NCBI RefSeq assembly: GCF_003675385.1
Contig: NZ_RCWZ01000001.1
Location: 1,240,001-1,304,000 of the forward strand
Origin: Mucilaginibacter kameinonensis
GTDB taxonomy: Bacteria > Bacteroidota > Bacteroidia > Sphingobacteriales > Sphingobacteriaceae
Direction of reading: 5' to 3'
Length of the DNA: 64,000 nucleotides
Positions within the stretch are counted from its first letter, which is position 1, and each line of letters starts with the position of its first letter. The notes beneath the pieces are model-generated. The model was given only the letters and a program-made list of their open reading frames with translations. It was not told where the DNA came from and did not search any database. The position numbers were made by a program, and so were the translations under genes. Of this stretch, positions 7,638-16,983 are shown piece after piece.

Positions 7638-10600
7638 ATGAACAAGATTTACCAGAGATTAAGAGCCGTAATAACGGTTTTATTATTTTGCGTAGCTCCA
7701 TCTATCTTATTCGGACAAACCAAAATAAGCGGTACTGTTACCGATGACAAACACCTGCCACTGCCGGGCGTAAGTGTAAAGATCAAAGAACAAAACAAAG
7801 GCACTGTTACTGATATTGAAGGCCGTTACAGCATTACTGCAACTGCCGGTCAAACACTTATTTACTCGTTTGTTGGTTATGCCCCTGTTTATGTAGTGGT
7901 TGATAACAAAACAACTGTAAACGTAAGCATGATTGGCGACAGCAAAGCACTGAACGAGGTTGTTGTAACCGCGTTAGGTGTTAAGAAAGAAACCCGCCGC
8001 ATTGGTTACTCAACGCAATCGGTAAGCGGCGCCGATGTTACTACTGCCCGTGACCCTAACCCTATTACAGGTTTAACAGGTAAAGTAGCCGGTTTATCGG
8101 TAGGCCCATCTGCCGAGTTACTGGGTAATCCTTCTGTATTGATCAGGGGTAATTCAGTTACTTTATATGTAGTAGATGGTTTCCCTATTAATACTGATAC
8201 TTATAACATCAGCCCTGATGACATTGAAACTTACACCGTGTTGAAAGGCCCATCAGCTGCGGCACTTTACGGTAGCCGTGCACAAAACGGTGCGATTTTG
8301 ATCACTACCAAAAAAGGCGAGAAGAACAAAAGAGGCCTAACTGTTGATATAAACAGCAGTACCGTTATGAATACCGGTTTCCTTGCTTTCCCTCGTACTC
8401 AAAACTCATTTGGTCCAGGCGAAAACACCTTTTATACCTTCGTTGATGGTAAAGGTGGCGCACCAGGTGGTGTTGATAGCGATTACGACGTTTGGGGCCC
8501 TTACTTTGCAGGCCAGCTGATCCCTCAGTATGATAGCCCTATTGTTAATGGCGTACGCCAGGGTACTCCATGGGTTGCACGCGGTAAAGACAACCTGAAA
8601 AACTTTTTGAAAACTGGTTACCAAACCAATAACAACATTTCATTAGGTTCGGTTGGTGAAACTTATGTAACCCGTTTTTCGGTTTCACAACAACACCAAA
8701 CAAGCTATATCCCTTCTCAATACCTTGATATAGCCAACGCTAACTTCTACGGTCAGTTCACTCCGTCAAAACGTTGGAAATTTGAGGCAAACGTTGATTT
8801 CAACAGACAATCAACTGATAACTTCCCAGACGTACAGTACGGTCCTAACAGTATCATTTATAACATTGCTGTATGGACTGGTGCCGATTGGAATATCAAC
8901 GCACCTGATATCAAAGCCATCTGGCAGCCAGGTAAAGAAGGCGTACAATCGGTATTTGCTGAGTACACCCGTTACCACAACCCTTACCTGTTAACTGAAA
9001 AATGGACCCGTGGTCATTACAAAAATGATATTTACGGTTATTTGTCAGGTAACTTCAAGATCAACGATAACTTAAACGTTACTTTACGTTCGCAAATTGA
9101 TACCTATAATATCCTACGTACTGAAGACCTGCCATTTTCGGCCCACCCTTACGGTCGTGAAGGTAACCAGGGCGATTACCGCGAAGACCGCCGTAACTTG
9201 TTTGATAACAACACCGAGTTATTTGTTAACTACAACTATACGATCAAAAACTTTGTGAACTTATCAGGTTTAGTTGGTTCAAACCTGCGCAGCTTTAACT
9301 ATAACTCAAGCTGGACTTCGACAGATTATTTGAACGTACCTGAAGTTTATGCTTTCAGCAACTCAAAAAATGCTGTACAGTCAACCAACTTCTCATCACA
9401 AGAACGTGTATTAAGCGGTTACTACTCAATTGACGCTACATTTGGTAAATATGCTACCTTATCAAGCACCGGCCGTATCGATAAATCATCGGCTTTCCAA
9501 AACGTAACTACTTATTACTATCCAAGTTTATCAGCAGCAACCGTGATCTCTGATTACGTTAAACTGCCTGAAGTTATTTCATTCTTAAAAGCAAGGGCAT
9601 CTTACTCAACCGTAAAAGCCGATGCTTCAAGCGCAACAATTGGCCCCGCTCCGTTTAACGCTATTTCGGTTTACGGCGGTTCAACAACTACCAGCAATCC
9701 AAATTCAAACCCGTTATTCTTAAACCCGCTTGGTTACGGTAGTACTTATAACTCACCTTATAACGGCCCAAGCTATCAGCTTAATCCGTTCTACTTAACC
9801 AGTAAACCATATAACAGCCAGCCGGCAGCTTCTGCTTCTGACTTTTTATATCAGCCAAACATCAAAACCTCAACCCGTGTTAACTACGAAGAAGGTTTCG
9901 ATATTAAATTCCTGCAAAACCGTTTAGGTTTATCAGCCACAACGTTCCAATACATTGACGGTCCACAGATTTTGGCTAACTCAATATCAACCGCTACCGG
10001 TTACACAACTTTATACCTTAATGCTTTAAAAACCAAGAAAACCGGTTACGAGTTTTCATTAGAAGGTACTCCTATCAAAAACCTTGGTGGTTTTGGCTGG
10101 AATGTTTTGCTTAACGTATCTACATTTAAAGATATTTACGAAGAGTTACCTCCAAACCAGCAGACTTACCAAACTTTCTTCAAAAAAGGCGACCGCGTAG
10201 ATAAATTATACGGTACCGCTTTTGCAAGAACTCCTCAAGGTCAAATCATCAATGATGCTGCAGGTAAACCATTAGCATTACCGGTTCCTCAGTATTTAGG
10301 TAATGAAAATGCAAAATACCAGTGGAGCTTTGCCAACAAACTACATTACAAAAACATCAATTTCGGTTTCCAGTTTGATGGCTCGGTTGGTGGTGTGATC
10401 ATAGACTATATGCACAACAAAACCATGCGTGGTGGTTCAAACATCGAAACTGCTACAGGCGCTTTGGGTGATGCCCGTTATAAAGACTGGCAAAACTTTG
10501 GTAAGGCAGGCTATAACGGCAGCTACGTAGGCGAAGGTGTAACCGTATCAAACGGTGCGGCTGTAAACTATGACCCTGCTACTGGTAAAATCACCAACTA

Positions 10601-10934
10601 CGGTGCTTTGCAATATGCTCCTAACAAGCAAACTGTATTGGTACAGGATTATGTAAGTAAGTACTACAATGTTGATGAGTCAAACCTCATGAGCAAAACC
10701 TTCTCAAAACTTCGTGAAGTAACAGTTGGCTATGATTTCCCTAAAGCATGGCTTGATAAATCATTCATCAAAAAGGCTTCGGTATCAGTTTATGGCCGTA
10801 ACCTTTTATACTTCTACGGAGACAAACGCTTCAAGGATGTGGATTTAGATCAGTATAACTATGCTACTTCTTCAACTGTATTGCAGTCGCCTACAGTACG
10901 TAGTTATGGTTTCAACTTAAATGTATCATTCTAA
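7638..10934 (+). CDS. SusC/RagA-type TonB-dependent outer-membrane transporter
   Basis: This 1098-residue outer-membrane barrel imports a bulky nutrient using TonB energy. A signal peptide ends near GQT (about residue 28), followed by a carboxypeptidase-regulatory-like domain (GTVTDDKHLPLPGVSVKIKE, about 32-110). Then come the plug (LNEVVVTALGVKKETRRIGY onward, with SVLIRGNSV and LYVVDGFPI) and the 22-strand barrel ending in YGFNLNVSF. Length and order are normal for SusC. The susD partner starts 18 bases after the stop. Neighbours are phosphoesterases and phosphonate genes, with no glycan-degrading enzymes, so the cargo may be a phospholipid, phosphonate or head-group compound; that is inference. 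Confidence 0.93.
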   Translation: MNKIYQRLRAVITVLLFCVAPSILFGQTKISGTVTDDKHLPLPGVSVKIKEQNKGTVTDIEGRYSITATAGQTLIYSFVGYAPVYVVVDNKTTVNVSMIGDSKALNEVVVTALGVKKETRRIGYSTQSVSGADVTTARDPNPITGLTGKVAGLSVGPSAELLGNPSVLIRGNSVTLYVVDGFPINTDTYNISPDDIETYTVLKGPSAAALYGSRAQNGAILITTKKGEKNKRGLTVDINSSTVMNTGFLAFPRTQNSFGPGENTFYTFVDGKGGAPGGVDSDYDVWGPYFAGQLIPQYDSPIVNGVRQGTPWVARGKDNLKNFLKTGYQTNNNISLGSVGETYVTRFSVSQQHQTSYIPSQYLDIANANFYGQFTPSKRWKFEANVDFNRQSTDNFPDVQYGPNSIIYNIAVWTGADWNINAPDIKAIWQPGKEGVQSVFAEYTRYHNPYLLTEKWTRGHYKNDIYGYLSGNFKINDNLNVTLRSQIDTYNILRTEDLPFSAHPYGREGNQGDYREDRRNLFDNNTELFVNYNYTIKNFVNLSGLVGSNLRSFNYNSSWTSTDYLNVPEVYAFSNSKNAVQSTNFSSQERVLSGYYSIDATFGKYATLSSTGRIDKSSAFQNVTTYYYPSLSAATVISDYVKLPEVISFLKARASYSTVKADASSATIGPAPFNAISVYGGSTTTSNPNSNPLFLNPLGYGSTYNSPYNGPSYQLNPFYLTSKPYNSQPAASASDFLYQPNIKTSTRVNYEEGFDIKFLQNRLGLSATTFQYIDGPQILANSISTATGYTTLYLNALKTKKTGYEFSLEGTPIKNLGGFGWNVLLNVSTFKDIYEELPPNQQTYQTFFKKGDRVDKLYGTAFARTPQGQIINDAAGKPLALPVPQYLGNENAKYQWSFANKLHYKNINFGFQFDGSVGGVIIDYMHNKTMRGGSNIETATGALGDARYKDWQNFGKAGYNGSYVGEGVTVSNGAAVNYDPATGKITNYGALQYAPNKQTVLVQDYVSKYYNVDESNLMSKTFSKLREVTVGYDFPKAWLDKSFIKKASVSVYGRNLLYFYGDKRFKDVDLDQYNYATSSTVLQSPTVRSYGFNLNVSF

Positions 10935-10952
10935 CCAAACCGAAAGACGATC

Positions 10953-12560
10953 ATGAAAAAGATATTAAAAGCTCTTGTATTACCCGCACTTGTACTTGCA
11001 ACCACTACCGGCTGTAAGAAAAGTTTCGAGGATCTTACAAAAAACACAAACGTACCAAGTACAGTACCGGCTTCGCTATTGTTCAACGGTATATTAAACA
11101 AAATGGCCGACCTGCCGCAGTCAAGCAATGAGATCTACGGTCAGTATTACCTTTATAACTATGACTATTATGGCAATAACCGTTATGATGGTTTTGCCAA
11201 TGGTGGCGACAATTATTACAACGCGTTAAAAAACGTGTTGGTAATGGAGCAACGTGCCGCGGCAACCGGTGGTGCCGCTGTAAACCCTTACGAAGCTGTA
11301 GGCAAATTTTTCAGGGCTTACTTCTTTAGTAAAATGAGCCTGGAAGAAGGAGATATCCCAATGACCGATGCATTGAAAGGTTTGGATAACCTTACTCCAA
11401 AATATGATGCGCAAAAAGATGTTATGGTACAGTGTTTAGCATGGCTTGAGTCAGCCAACGCCGATATGAGCGCTTTGATCGCTAACCCATCATCTGGTGG
11501 TACCGGTGTTGGTGCAGCGTTATCAAATGATATTTATTTAGGTAATGACCTTGCAAGATGGCAAAAAGTGGTAAATACCTTTAGGGTAAGGTTGCTTATT
11601 GAGCTAAGCAAAAAAACAGCTGATATTGATGTTAAAGCTCAGTTTGCCAACATCATCGGTAACCCAACCAAATATCCTTTGATGGGTAGCAATGATGATA
11701 ACCTGCAATATACTTTTGTTGCCCCAAGTAACTATTATCCTCAAAACCCTGATAACTTTGGTCAGAACGGTTCAAGGCAAAATACTTCAGCAACATATAT
11801 TGGTTTACTTACTCAATTGCAAGATCCACGTGTATTTGTAACTGCTGAGCCTGCACGTTATAATGTTGATGACCTTAAACAAAGCCCAACAGCATTTTCT
11901 TCGTTCATTGGTGCCGATCCGGGCTTAGACCTTGGTGTGATGTACAATAACGCTACCCTGCAGAAATACTCATTCCTGAACAGGAAACGTTACTACTCAA
12001 CCTATACCGGTGAGCCAAGCATCCAGATTGGTTATCCTGAGTTAATGTTTAACATTGCCGAAGGCTTAAACCTCGGTTGGGCAAGCGGTAATGCCGAAAC
12101 CTATTATACTAAAGGTATCCAGGCTTCATTCCAGGCATATTCTATCCCAGTTGGTAAAGCGGCATTTACTGCTTATTTCTACAAACCAACCGGTTCTGAT
12201 GCCAGCCCTTCAAAACCAACCAACTACGAAACTTACACTATTAATGTTGACTGGGATGCTTACTACGCTCAGGCTGGTGTGAAATATGCTACCGGTGCTA
12301 CTGGTTTAACCCAGATCCTGCAACAGAAATATCTTGCTATGTTCCGTCACTCTGGCTTAGAGGCTTATTTCAACTACCGTCGTACCGGTGTGCCAACCTT
12401 TACTACTGGTCCGGGTACAGGTAATAGTAGCCGTATCCCTAAACGTTTTGAGTATCCTCAATCAGAGCGTACTGTTAATGCTACAAATTATAACGCTGCG
12501 TTAACCGCTCAATTTGGTGGCAGCGATGACATTAATGGTGTTATGTGGTTGCTTAAATAA
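10953..12560 (+). CDS. SusD/RagB-like outer-membrane lipoprotein (SusD_2 type)
   Basis: A 535-residue surface lipoprotein that caps the SusC barrel and binds its ligand. The lipoprotein signal is MKKILKALVLPALVLATTTGC with the lipidated cysteine at 21. The following region (SFEDLTKNTN, then YYNALKNVL) and the helical TPR-like body fit the SusD and RagB lipoprotein 2 group (PF12771). The end MFRHSGLEAYFNYRRTG followed by RIPKRFEYPQSE is a typical C-terminal signature. It follows susC by 18 bases and is followed by a strong hairpin at 12590-12619. Confidence 0.92.
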   Translation: MKKILKALVLPALVLATTTGCKKSFEDLTKNTNVPSTVPASLLFNGILNKMADLPQSSNEIYGQYYLYNYDYYGNNRYDGFANGGDNYYNALKNVLVMEQRAAATGGAAVNPYEAVGKFFRAYFFSKMSLEEGDIPMTDALKGLDNLTPKYDAQKDVMVQCLAWLESANADMSALIANPSSGGTGVGAALSNDIYLGNDLARWQKVVNTFRVRLLIELSKKTADIDVKAQFANIIGNPTKYPLMGSNDDNLQYTFVAPSNYYPQNPDNFGQNGSRQNTSATYIGLLTQLQDPRVFVTAEPARYNVDDLKQSPTAFSSFIGADPGLDLGVMYNNATLQKYSFLNRKRYYSTYTGEPSIQIGYPELMFNIAEGLNLGWASGNAETYYTKGIQASFQAYSIPVGKAAFTAYFYKPTGSDASPSKPTNYETYTINVDWDAYYAQAGVKYATGATGLTQILQQKYLAMFRHSGLEAYFNYRRTGVPTFTTGPGTGNSSRIPKRFEYPQSERTVNATNYNAALTAQFGGSDDINGVMWLLK

Positions 12561-12589
12561 TCTCAGCTTATACGTTTTAATTAATCTAC

Positions 12590-12619
12590 ATAAAGGCCCC
12601 GCTAATCAGGGGCCTTTAT
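12590..12619 (+). terminator. Terminator or attenuator after susD
   Basis: An 11-base perfect stem (ATAAAGGCCCC with GGGGCCTTTAT) and an 8-base loop lies 30 bases after the susD stop and 17 bases before the next start. The downstream T-run is weak, so it may reduce rather than stop transcription into the phosphatase gene. Confidence 0.75.
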
Positions 12620-12636
12620 CGTTAAATACAACAACT

Positions 12637-13731
12637 ATGAAAAAAGCTATTTTATTTACCTTGTTCGTCTTGTGTTTTTCGGCATTATATGCCCAGCACA
12701 AAACACAAAATGTAGTTATCGTTACTATCGACGGGCTACGTTGGCAGGAAGTTTTCCGTGGTGCCGATTCGGCTATTATCAATTCAAAAGATACTCAAGA
12801 TAAAAACGCTGCCCGTAAAAATTTCTGGACAGATGCGTCTGCAGACCGTCGTAAACTGCTGATGCCTTTCTTTTGGAGTACTTTAGTAGAGAAAGGTCAG
12901 CTTTACGGCAACCGCGATTTAGGTAGTAAAGATGAAGTGGCCAATCCTTATCATTTTTCATACCCGGGCTACAATGAAATATTTACTGGTTTTCCCGATA
13001 AGAGGATGAACACCAATGATGGCATCTATAACCCAAACATGAACGTGCTTGAGTTTTTGAACAAACAAAAAGGCTTTGAAAACAAGGTAGCAGCATTTGC
13101 ATCCTGGGAGCGTTTTTCGCAGATCCTGAGCCCGAAGCGCGCCAATATTTTGGTTAACGCGGGCTTTATGCCGCTGGAAGTTGCAGGTATGAATGACCGC
13201 CTGAAACATCTGAATGAACTACAGTTAGAGGCTCCGCGTTATATCAGCGATTCAACCCGGATCGATTTCCTGACGTTTGAGTTTGCCAAAAACTATATGA
13301 TGCAGTACAAGCCACGTGCCCTGTACCTTTCATTTGATGAACCAGATGATTTGGCGCACGCAGGCAATTACGGATTTTATCTTGACCGTATTAAACAGGA
13401 AGATGGTTTTATAAAACAGCTTTGGGATTACATACAATCAGAGCCCGCTTATAAAAACAAAACCACATTGATAATCACCTGCGATCACGGCAGGGGCGAC
13501 GAGCCGATGAAAAAATGGCACGATCACGGATCGGACGTGGTACATTCAGAACAAACCTGGTTTGCCGTTATTGGTCCGGATACCCCGGCATCAGGCGAAA
13601 TGAAACAAGGCGAAACAACTTATCATAAACAACTGGCCCAAACTATCGCGAATTTATTAGGCTTTGATTTTAAGGCTGCTGCAGGTCATGAAGTGGGTGA
13701 TGCTATTGGCAGTGTTACCGGAAAAAAATAA
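12637..13731 (+). CDS. Secreted alkaline-phosphatase-superfamily phosphoesterase
   Basis: A 364-residue enzyme with a signal peptide ending at LYAQ (residue 20). Metal and catalytic motifs follow the superfamily order: TIDG near residue 31, a probable serine nucleophile in HFSYPGYNE near residue 108, FDEPDDLAHAG with an Asp and His, ITCDHGRGD, and the late WHDHGSD. This pattern fits nucleotide pyrophosphatase/phosphodiesterase or phosphonoacetate-hydrolase-like members that act on phosphomono- or diesters in the periplasm. I took the ATG at 12637 because the signal peptide starts there; a longer frame opens at 12514 inside susD. The glycerophosphodiesterase begins only 6 bases downstream, so the two are probably co-transcribed. 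Confidence 0.85.
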   Translation: MKKAILFTLFVLCFSALYAQHKTQNVVIVTIDGLRWQEVFRGADSAIINSKDTQDKNAARKNFWTDASADRRKLLMPFFWSTLVEKGQLYGNRDLGSKDEVANPYHFSYPGYNEIFTGFPDKRMNTNDGIYNPNMNVLEFLNKQKGFENKVAAFASWERFSQILSPKRANILVNAGFMPLEVAGMNDRLKHLNELQLEAPRYISDSTRIDFLTFEFAKNYMMQYKPRALYLSFDEPDDLAHAGNYGFYLDRIKQEDGFIKQLWDYIQSEPAYKNKTTLIITCDHGRGDEPMKKWHDHGSDVVHSEQTWFAVIGPDTPASGEMKQGETTYHKQLAQTIANLLGFDFKAAAGHEVGDAIGSVTGKK

Positions 13732-13737
13732 AATACG

Positions 13738-14559
13738 ATGCGTTTTCAACTATTAACAATTTTGGGTTTACTATGGCTGCTTCCCGGCGATGGATGGCAG
13801 CCAAATCCAGCACCTGTTTCGAAGCATAAATTTATTGTTGCCGCTCATCGTGGCGATCATGTCATTTATCCTGAAAATACTATAGAGGCATACAAAGAGG
13901 CGATAAAAAATGAAGCCGATTATGTGGAGATAGACCTGCGTACCACAAAAGATGGCGAGCTGGTTAGCATGCACGACGGCAGCATTAACCGCATGACAGA
14001 TGGTAAAGGTCAGCTGAAGGATTTTACACTCGCCGGGCTATTGCAGTTGAAGGTAAAGAGTAAGGATACAACAAGCAAAGAAGTATACCGCATCCCAACT
14101 TTTAAGCAAATCCTGCAGGTGTGCAAAAACAGGATAGATATCTATCTTGATTTTAAAGCTGCCGATCCTGAACAGGCTTATCAGATGATCAAAGAATATG
14201 GTATGGAAAAGCAGATTTTGATTTATATTAACAGCGCTTCCCAGTTTACAGGCTGGCGTAAAGCCGCTCCTAAAATGCCGCTGATGTTAAGCCTGCCGGA
14301 TAGTGTTAAAAATACTGCCGGTATGAAAAATTTCATTGAACAGTACCATCCCGATATCCTTGACGGATCTTATAACCAATATACCACTGATATGGTAGCA
14401 TTAGCAGGGGAGTACCACATCCCGGTCTGGCCTGATATCCAAAGTGCAGGCGAAGGTCCGGCGGATTGGAACAAAGCCCTTGCTACTGGTTTGAAAGGTT
14501 TACAAACAGATCATCCGGCAGCGTTGGTGAAATTTTTGAAGGAAAAGGGATTGAGGTAA
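13738..14559 (+). CDS. Secreted glycerophosphodiester phosphodiesterase
   Basis: A 273-residue GDPD-family enzyme that hydrolyses glycerophosphodiesters such as glycerophosphocholine to glycerol-3-phosphate and an alcohol. A hydrophobic N-terminal signal covers about 20 residues. The catalytic set is visible: AAHRGDHVIYPENTIEAY with the general base His, YVEIDLRTTKDGELVSMHD with Glu, Asp and the second His, and DFKA with a later metal residue. Six bases separate it from the upstream phosphatase. Together with phospholipase C it would complete stepwise breakdown of phospholipid head groups. A CATTGCGAG palindrome follows the stop. Confidence 0.9.
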   Translation: MRFQLLTILGLLWLLPGDGWQPNPAPVSKHKFIVAAHRGDHVIYPENTIEAYKEAIKNEADYVEIDLRTTKDGELVSMHDGSINRMTDGKGQLKDFTLAGLLQLKVKSKDTTSKEVYRIPTFKQILQVCKNRIDIYLDFKAADPEQAYQMIKEYGMEKQILIYINSASQFTGWRKAAPKMPLMLSLPDSVKNTAGMKNFIEQYHPDILDGSYNQYTTDMVALAGEYHIPVWPDIQSAGEGPADWNKALATGLKGLQTDHPAALVKFLKEKGLR

Positions 14560-14579
14560 AATAAGTGTAAGTATAAATC

Positions 14580-14665
14580 ATGTCATTGCGAGCGAAGCGT
14601 GGCAATCGCACGGAAGCAAAGTCGCCCTGTATAGCATGCGATTGCTTCGTTCCTCGCAATGACAT
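14580..14665. repeat. CATTGCGAG palindromic repeat, copy 1
   Basis: Ends ATGTCATTGCGAG (14580-14592) and CTCGCAATGACAT (14653-14665) are exact complements, with a GCAATCGCACGG/GCGATTGCTTCG inner pair. It is one of four copies in the window, all in gene gaps. Confidence 0.8.
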
Positions 14666-14703
14666 TTATGCTTATTCTTAACTTTCATTTAACACGGTGG
14701 GGC

Positions 14704-14711
14704 TACCTTTG
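14704..14711 (+). promoter_or_regulatory. -7 box TACCTTTG before the metallophosphoesterase
   Basis: Exact match to the Bacteroidota -7 consensus TAnnTTTG, 17 bases before the start codon. The -33 region is only a loose match (ACTTTCATTT). Confidence 0.5.
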
Positions 14712-14728
14712 CAATAAAATAATAGCCT

Positions 14729-15574
14729 ATGACCTCGCGCCGCGAATTTTTTGGCACTGCCTTAACAGGTGTTGCCGCCTTAAGTCTTTTACCTGCCGTT
14801 AACAGTTTTGCTGCCGAAAATAACCGGTACAGCCGCGCTACCAAAGCCAAACTAAAATTAAGATTTGCTTTGGCATCTGATATTCATTACGGTCAGCCGG
14901 AAACTGATTTCGCCTTGCATACCGGCAACATGATTAAATGGCTTAACGAGGACCATAGCAAAAACCACCTGGATTTTGTGATTGTAAACGGCGACCTGGT
15001 GCACAACCGTCCGGATCTGCTCCCGGAGATCAAAGCCAAATACCTTGATAAACTGAACGTTCCTTACCATACCATCCCCGGTAATCATGACTTTGCCGAT
15101 GCCACAGTTTGGAAAAACGCTTTCGGCTACGAGGATAAATACACGGTAGAATTTGGTGATATCGCTTTTGTATTGGCCCACACAGCTGATACTAAGGGTA
15201 TCTATACCTGCCCCAATAATGCCTTCCTTAAAGCATCGTTAGATAAATTTACTGATAAGAAGATCGTTTTTGTTGTGCTGCACATTCCGCCTACCAAATG
15301 GGTTAAGAATGATGTATTTGTTGACTGCCCCGAAACTATCCAGTTGTTACACGCTTATCCTAACATAAAAGCGGTATTTCACGGCCATGATCATCTGTTG
15401 GATGGTGTGCGATACACTGATAAATTGCCTCACTTTTTCGACTCGCACATTGGCGGCGATTGGGGTACTGATTATAAAGGTTATCGCATTGTTGAAGTGG
15501 ATGAGCAAAATGCCATCTACACATATCAGGTAAACGCCAGCCAAAACCCAGTGTTAAACTCGGCTAAGTTGTAA
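14729..15574 (+). CDS. Tat-exported calcineurin-like metallophosphoesterase
   Basis: A 281-residue binuclear metallophosphatase. Residues 1-29 are a twin-arginine signal (SRREFFGTAL, then a hydrophobic run ending FAAE). The five metallophosphoesterase motifs are all visible: ASDIHYG, NGDLVHNR, IPGNHDF, VVLHIPP and FHGHDH. This supports a phosphomonoester or phosphodiester hydrolase, possibly of the CpdA or purple-acid-phosphatase-like type; the substrate is not readable. A perfect -7 box sits just upstream, so it can be transcribed apart from the two phosphoesterases before it. It is the second Tat substrate of the locus besides the phospholipase. Confidence 0.87.
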   Translation: MTSRREFFGTALTGVAALSLLPAVNSFAAENNRYSRATKAKLKLRFALASDIHYGQPETDFALHTGNMIKWLNEDHSKNHLDFVIVNGDLVHNRPDLLPEIKAKYLDKLNVPYHTIPGNHDFADATVWKNAFGYEDKYTVEFGDIAFVLAHTADTKGIYTCPNNAFLKASLDKFTDKKIVFVVLHIPPTKWVKNDVFVDCPETIQLLHAYPNIKAVFHGHDHLLDGVRYTDKLPHFFDSHIGGDWGTDYKGYRIVEVDEQNAIYTYQVNASQNPVLNSAKL

Positions 15575-15865
15575 TTAGTATTTCGAATTTCGGAATTTCA
15601 ATTTCGGATTTACCCCGGGTATTTTTAGCGCAAGTCTTGAGCCTGGGTCTGTGTGTGGTTGACTTGTGCTTTATTCCTCTACTAATTTGTATGGCGAAGA
15701 AGGCACAAGTTAGCTCTGTCCGGGCCATCGCACAAAACTTGCGCCAGTGAAAGAAGATTCTTAGCTACCGCGCAGAAAGATAGATATTTTTAGAATCCAG
15801 ACTTACGAAGTTTTTAAAACTTCGTAAGTCTTCTAATTTTGTTACTACAACAGAGTTGAAGATAT
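15575..15865. repeat. Nested inverted-repeat gap
   Basis: This 291-base gap has no gene. Outer arms GCGCAAGT (15628-15635) and ACTTGCGC (15737-15744) enclose inner arms ACTTGTGC (15662-15669) and GCACAAGT (15703-15710), which are variants of the same word. Low-complexity ATTTCGGA words lie at 15583-15610. A perfect hairpin at 15800-15830 follows. Confidence 0.6.
15800..15830. terminator. 31-base near-perfect hairpin between convergent genes
   Basis: Fifteen-base arms (GACTTACGAAGTTTT and its complement) around one central base. It lies between the metallophosphoesterase and the leftward oxidoreductase and could terminate both transcripts. Confidence 0.7.
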
Positions 15866-16831
15866 TTATTTCTCCGCCGGATATTTCAATCCTATTTGTT
15901 CCCGGGCCTGATCTATCATCGCTATCATTTGCCGGGATAGTTCATGCGGGAGTATTGGGCTTTCGGTTTGGCCTTGTTTTATGAGTTCGCAAAAATGGAT
16001 GATCTCATAGTTTAATCCTCCGGCTGTGAATGGTTCATCAAGCTGTACCGTGCGGCCGTCGAGGTAGCTGATAGTTGCCTTTGCCGGGTTCCACCAGTTT
16101 TTATGAATGGTAATATGTCCTAATGTACCTACTATAAGCGCATCGCCCTTGCCGTGCATATCAAAGCCACAATATAATTGCGCGTAACCATTTTGATGCA
16201 GTGTTTGGAAAATGGCAAACATATCAATTCCTGTTTCGCCAAACCTGCCCATAGTTTGAATATCCTGCATAGGGCCAAGCCAGTCGAGCGCTAAAAAAGC
16301 TTCATAAATAGCAATTCCCATCAGGCTACCGCCAACAAGGTCCAGATTATAATTTGGATGGCCAGGCGGGCAATCGGCCACGGCAGATCCTGCGCGAACA
16401 TATCCCACTGGCCCGATGGGATCATTAACCAGGTATTCCTTCAGTTTGCTATATAATGGGTAAAATGGAGGTTTCATACCTTCCATAAAAAGCAGGCCTG
16501 TTTGCTGGGCAACGGCAAGTACCTCTTCCAGTTCGGCAAGGTTTACGGTAACCGGTTTTTCGCAAAGCACGTGCTTGCCTGCTTTAAGGGCTGCAATGCT
16601 GTAAGCGGCATGACTATCAGGTAAGGTAGCTATATAAACAGCGTCGATATCGCTTGCAAGCAACTCTTCAATACTCCGACAAGCGATACCTCCATATAGC
16701 GATACAAAGGCATCAACAGTTTCAGGCCTGCGAGAGTATGATGCTACAAGTTCCACACCATCAACAGCAACAAAACCCTGCATAAATCTGTGCGCTATAC
16801 GCCCGCAGCCAATAATGCCCCATTTAATCAT
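15866..16831 (-). CDS. Gfo/Idh/MocA family NAD(P)-dependent oxidoreductase
   Basis: A 321-residue dehydrogenase with an N-terminal Rossmann fold (WGIIGCGRIAHRF, residues 3-15). The family motif HVLCEKPVTVNLAELEEV is near residue 90, with the key lysine in EKP, and FMEGMKPPFYPLY follows where the active-site stretch lies. Members oxidise or reduce sugar or polyol hydroxyl groups; this one resembles the trans-1,2-dihydrobenzene-1,2-diol dehydrogenase-like subgroup. The gene stands alone, convergent with the metallophosphoesterase gene. The substrate is unknown. Confidence 0.85.
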   Translation of the reverse strand: MIKWGIIGCGRIAHRFMQGFVAVDGVELVASYSRRPETVDAFVSLYGGIACRSIEELLASDIDAVYIATLPDSHAAYSIAALKAGKHVLCEKPVTVNLAELEEVLAVAQQTGLLFMEGMKPPFYPLYSKLKEYLVNDPIGPVGYVRAGSAVADCPPGHPNYNLDLVGGSLMGIAIYEAFLALDWLGPMQDIQTMGRFGETGIDMFAIFQTLHQNGYAQLYCGFDMHGKGDALIVGTLGHITIHKNWWNPAKATISYLDGRTVQLDEPFTAGGLNYEIIHFCELIKQGQTESPILPHELSRQMIAMIDQAREQIGLKYPAEK

Positions 16832-16983
16832 AATTCTTTTTCTAAAATATAGAAGTCAATGACGTCTTTTTAGTTCATCATCGAAAATATAGCTTTAAAT
16901 GCAAAAGTCCCGGGTAAATAAATTTATTACTTACTCAGGACTTTTCACTTCTGACTTAAGACTTAGAGCTTAAGACTCTCGAC

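Noticed and set aside
12514..12636. Upstream start of the phosphatase gene within susD
   Set aside because: It would cross a strong hairpin and precede a normal signal peptide that begins at 12637.
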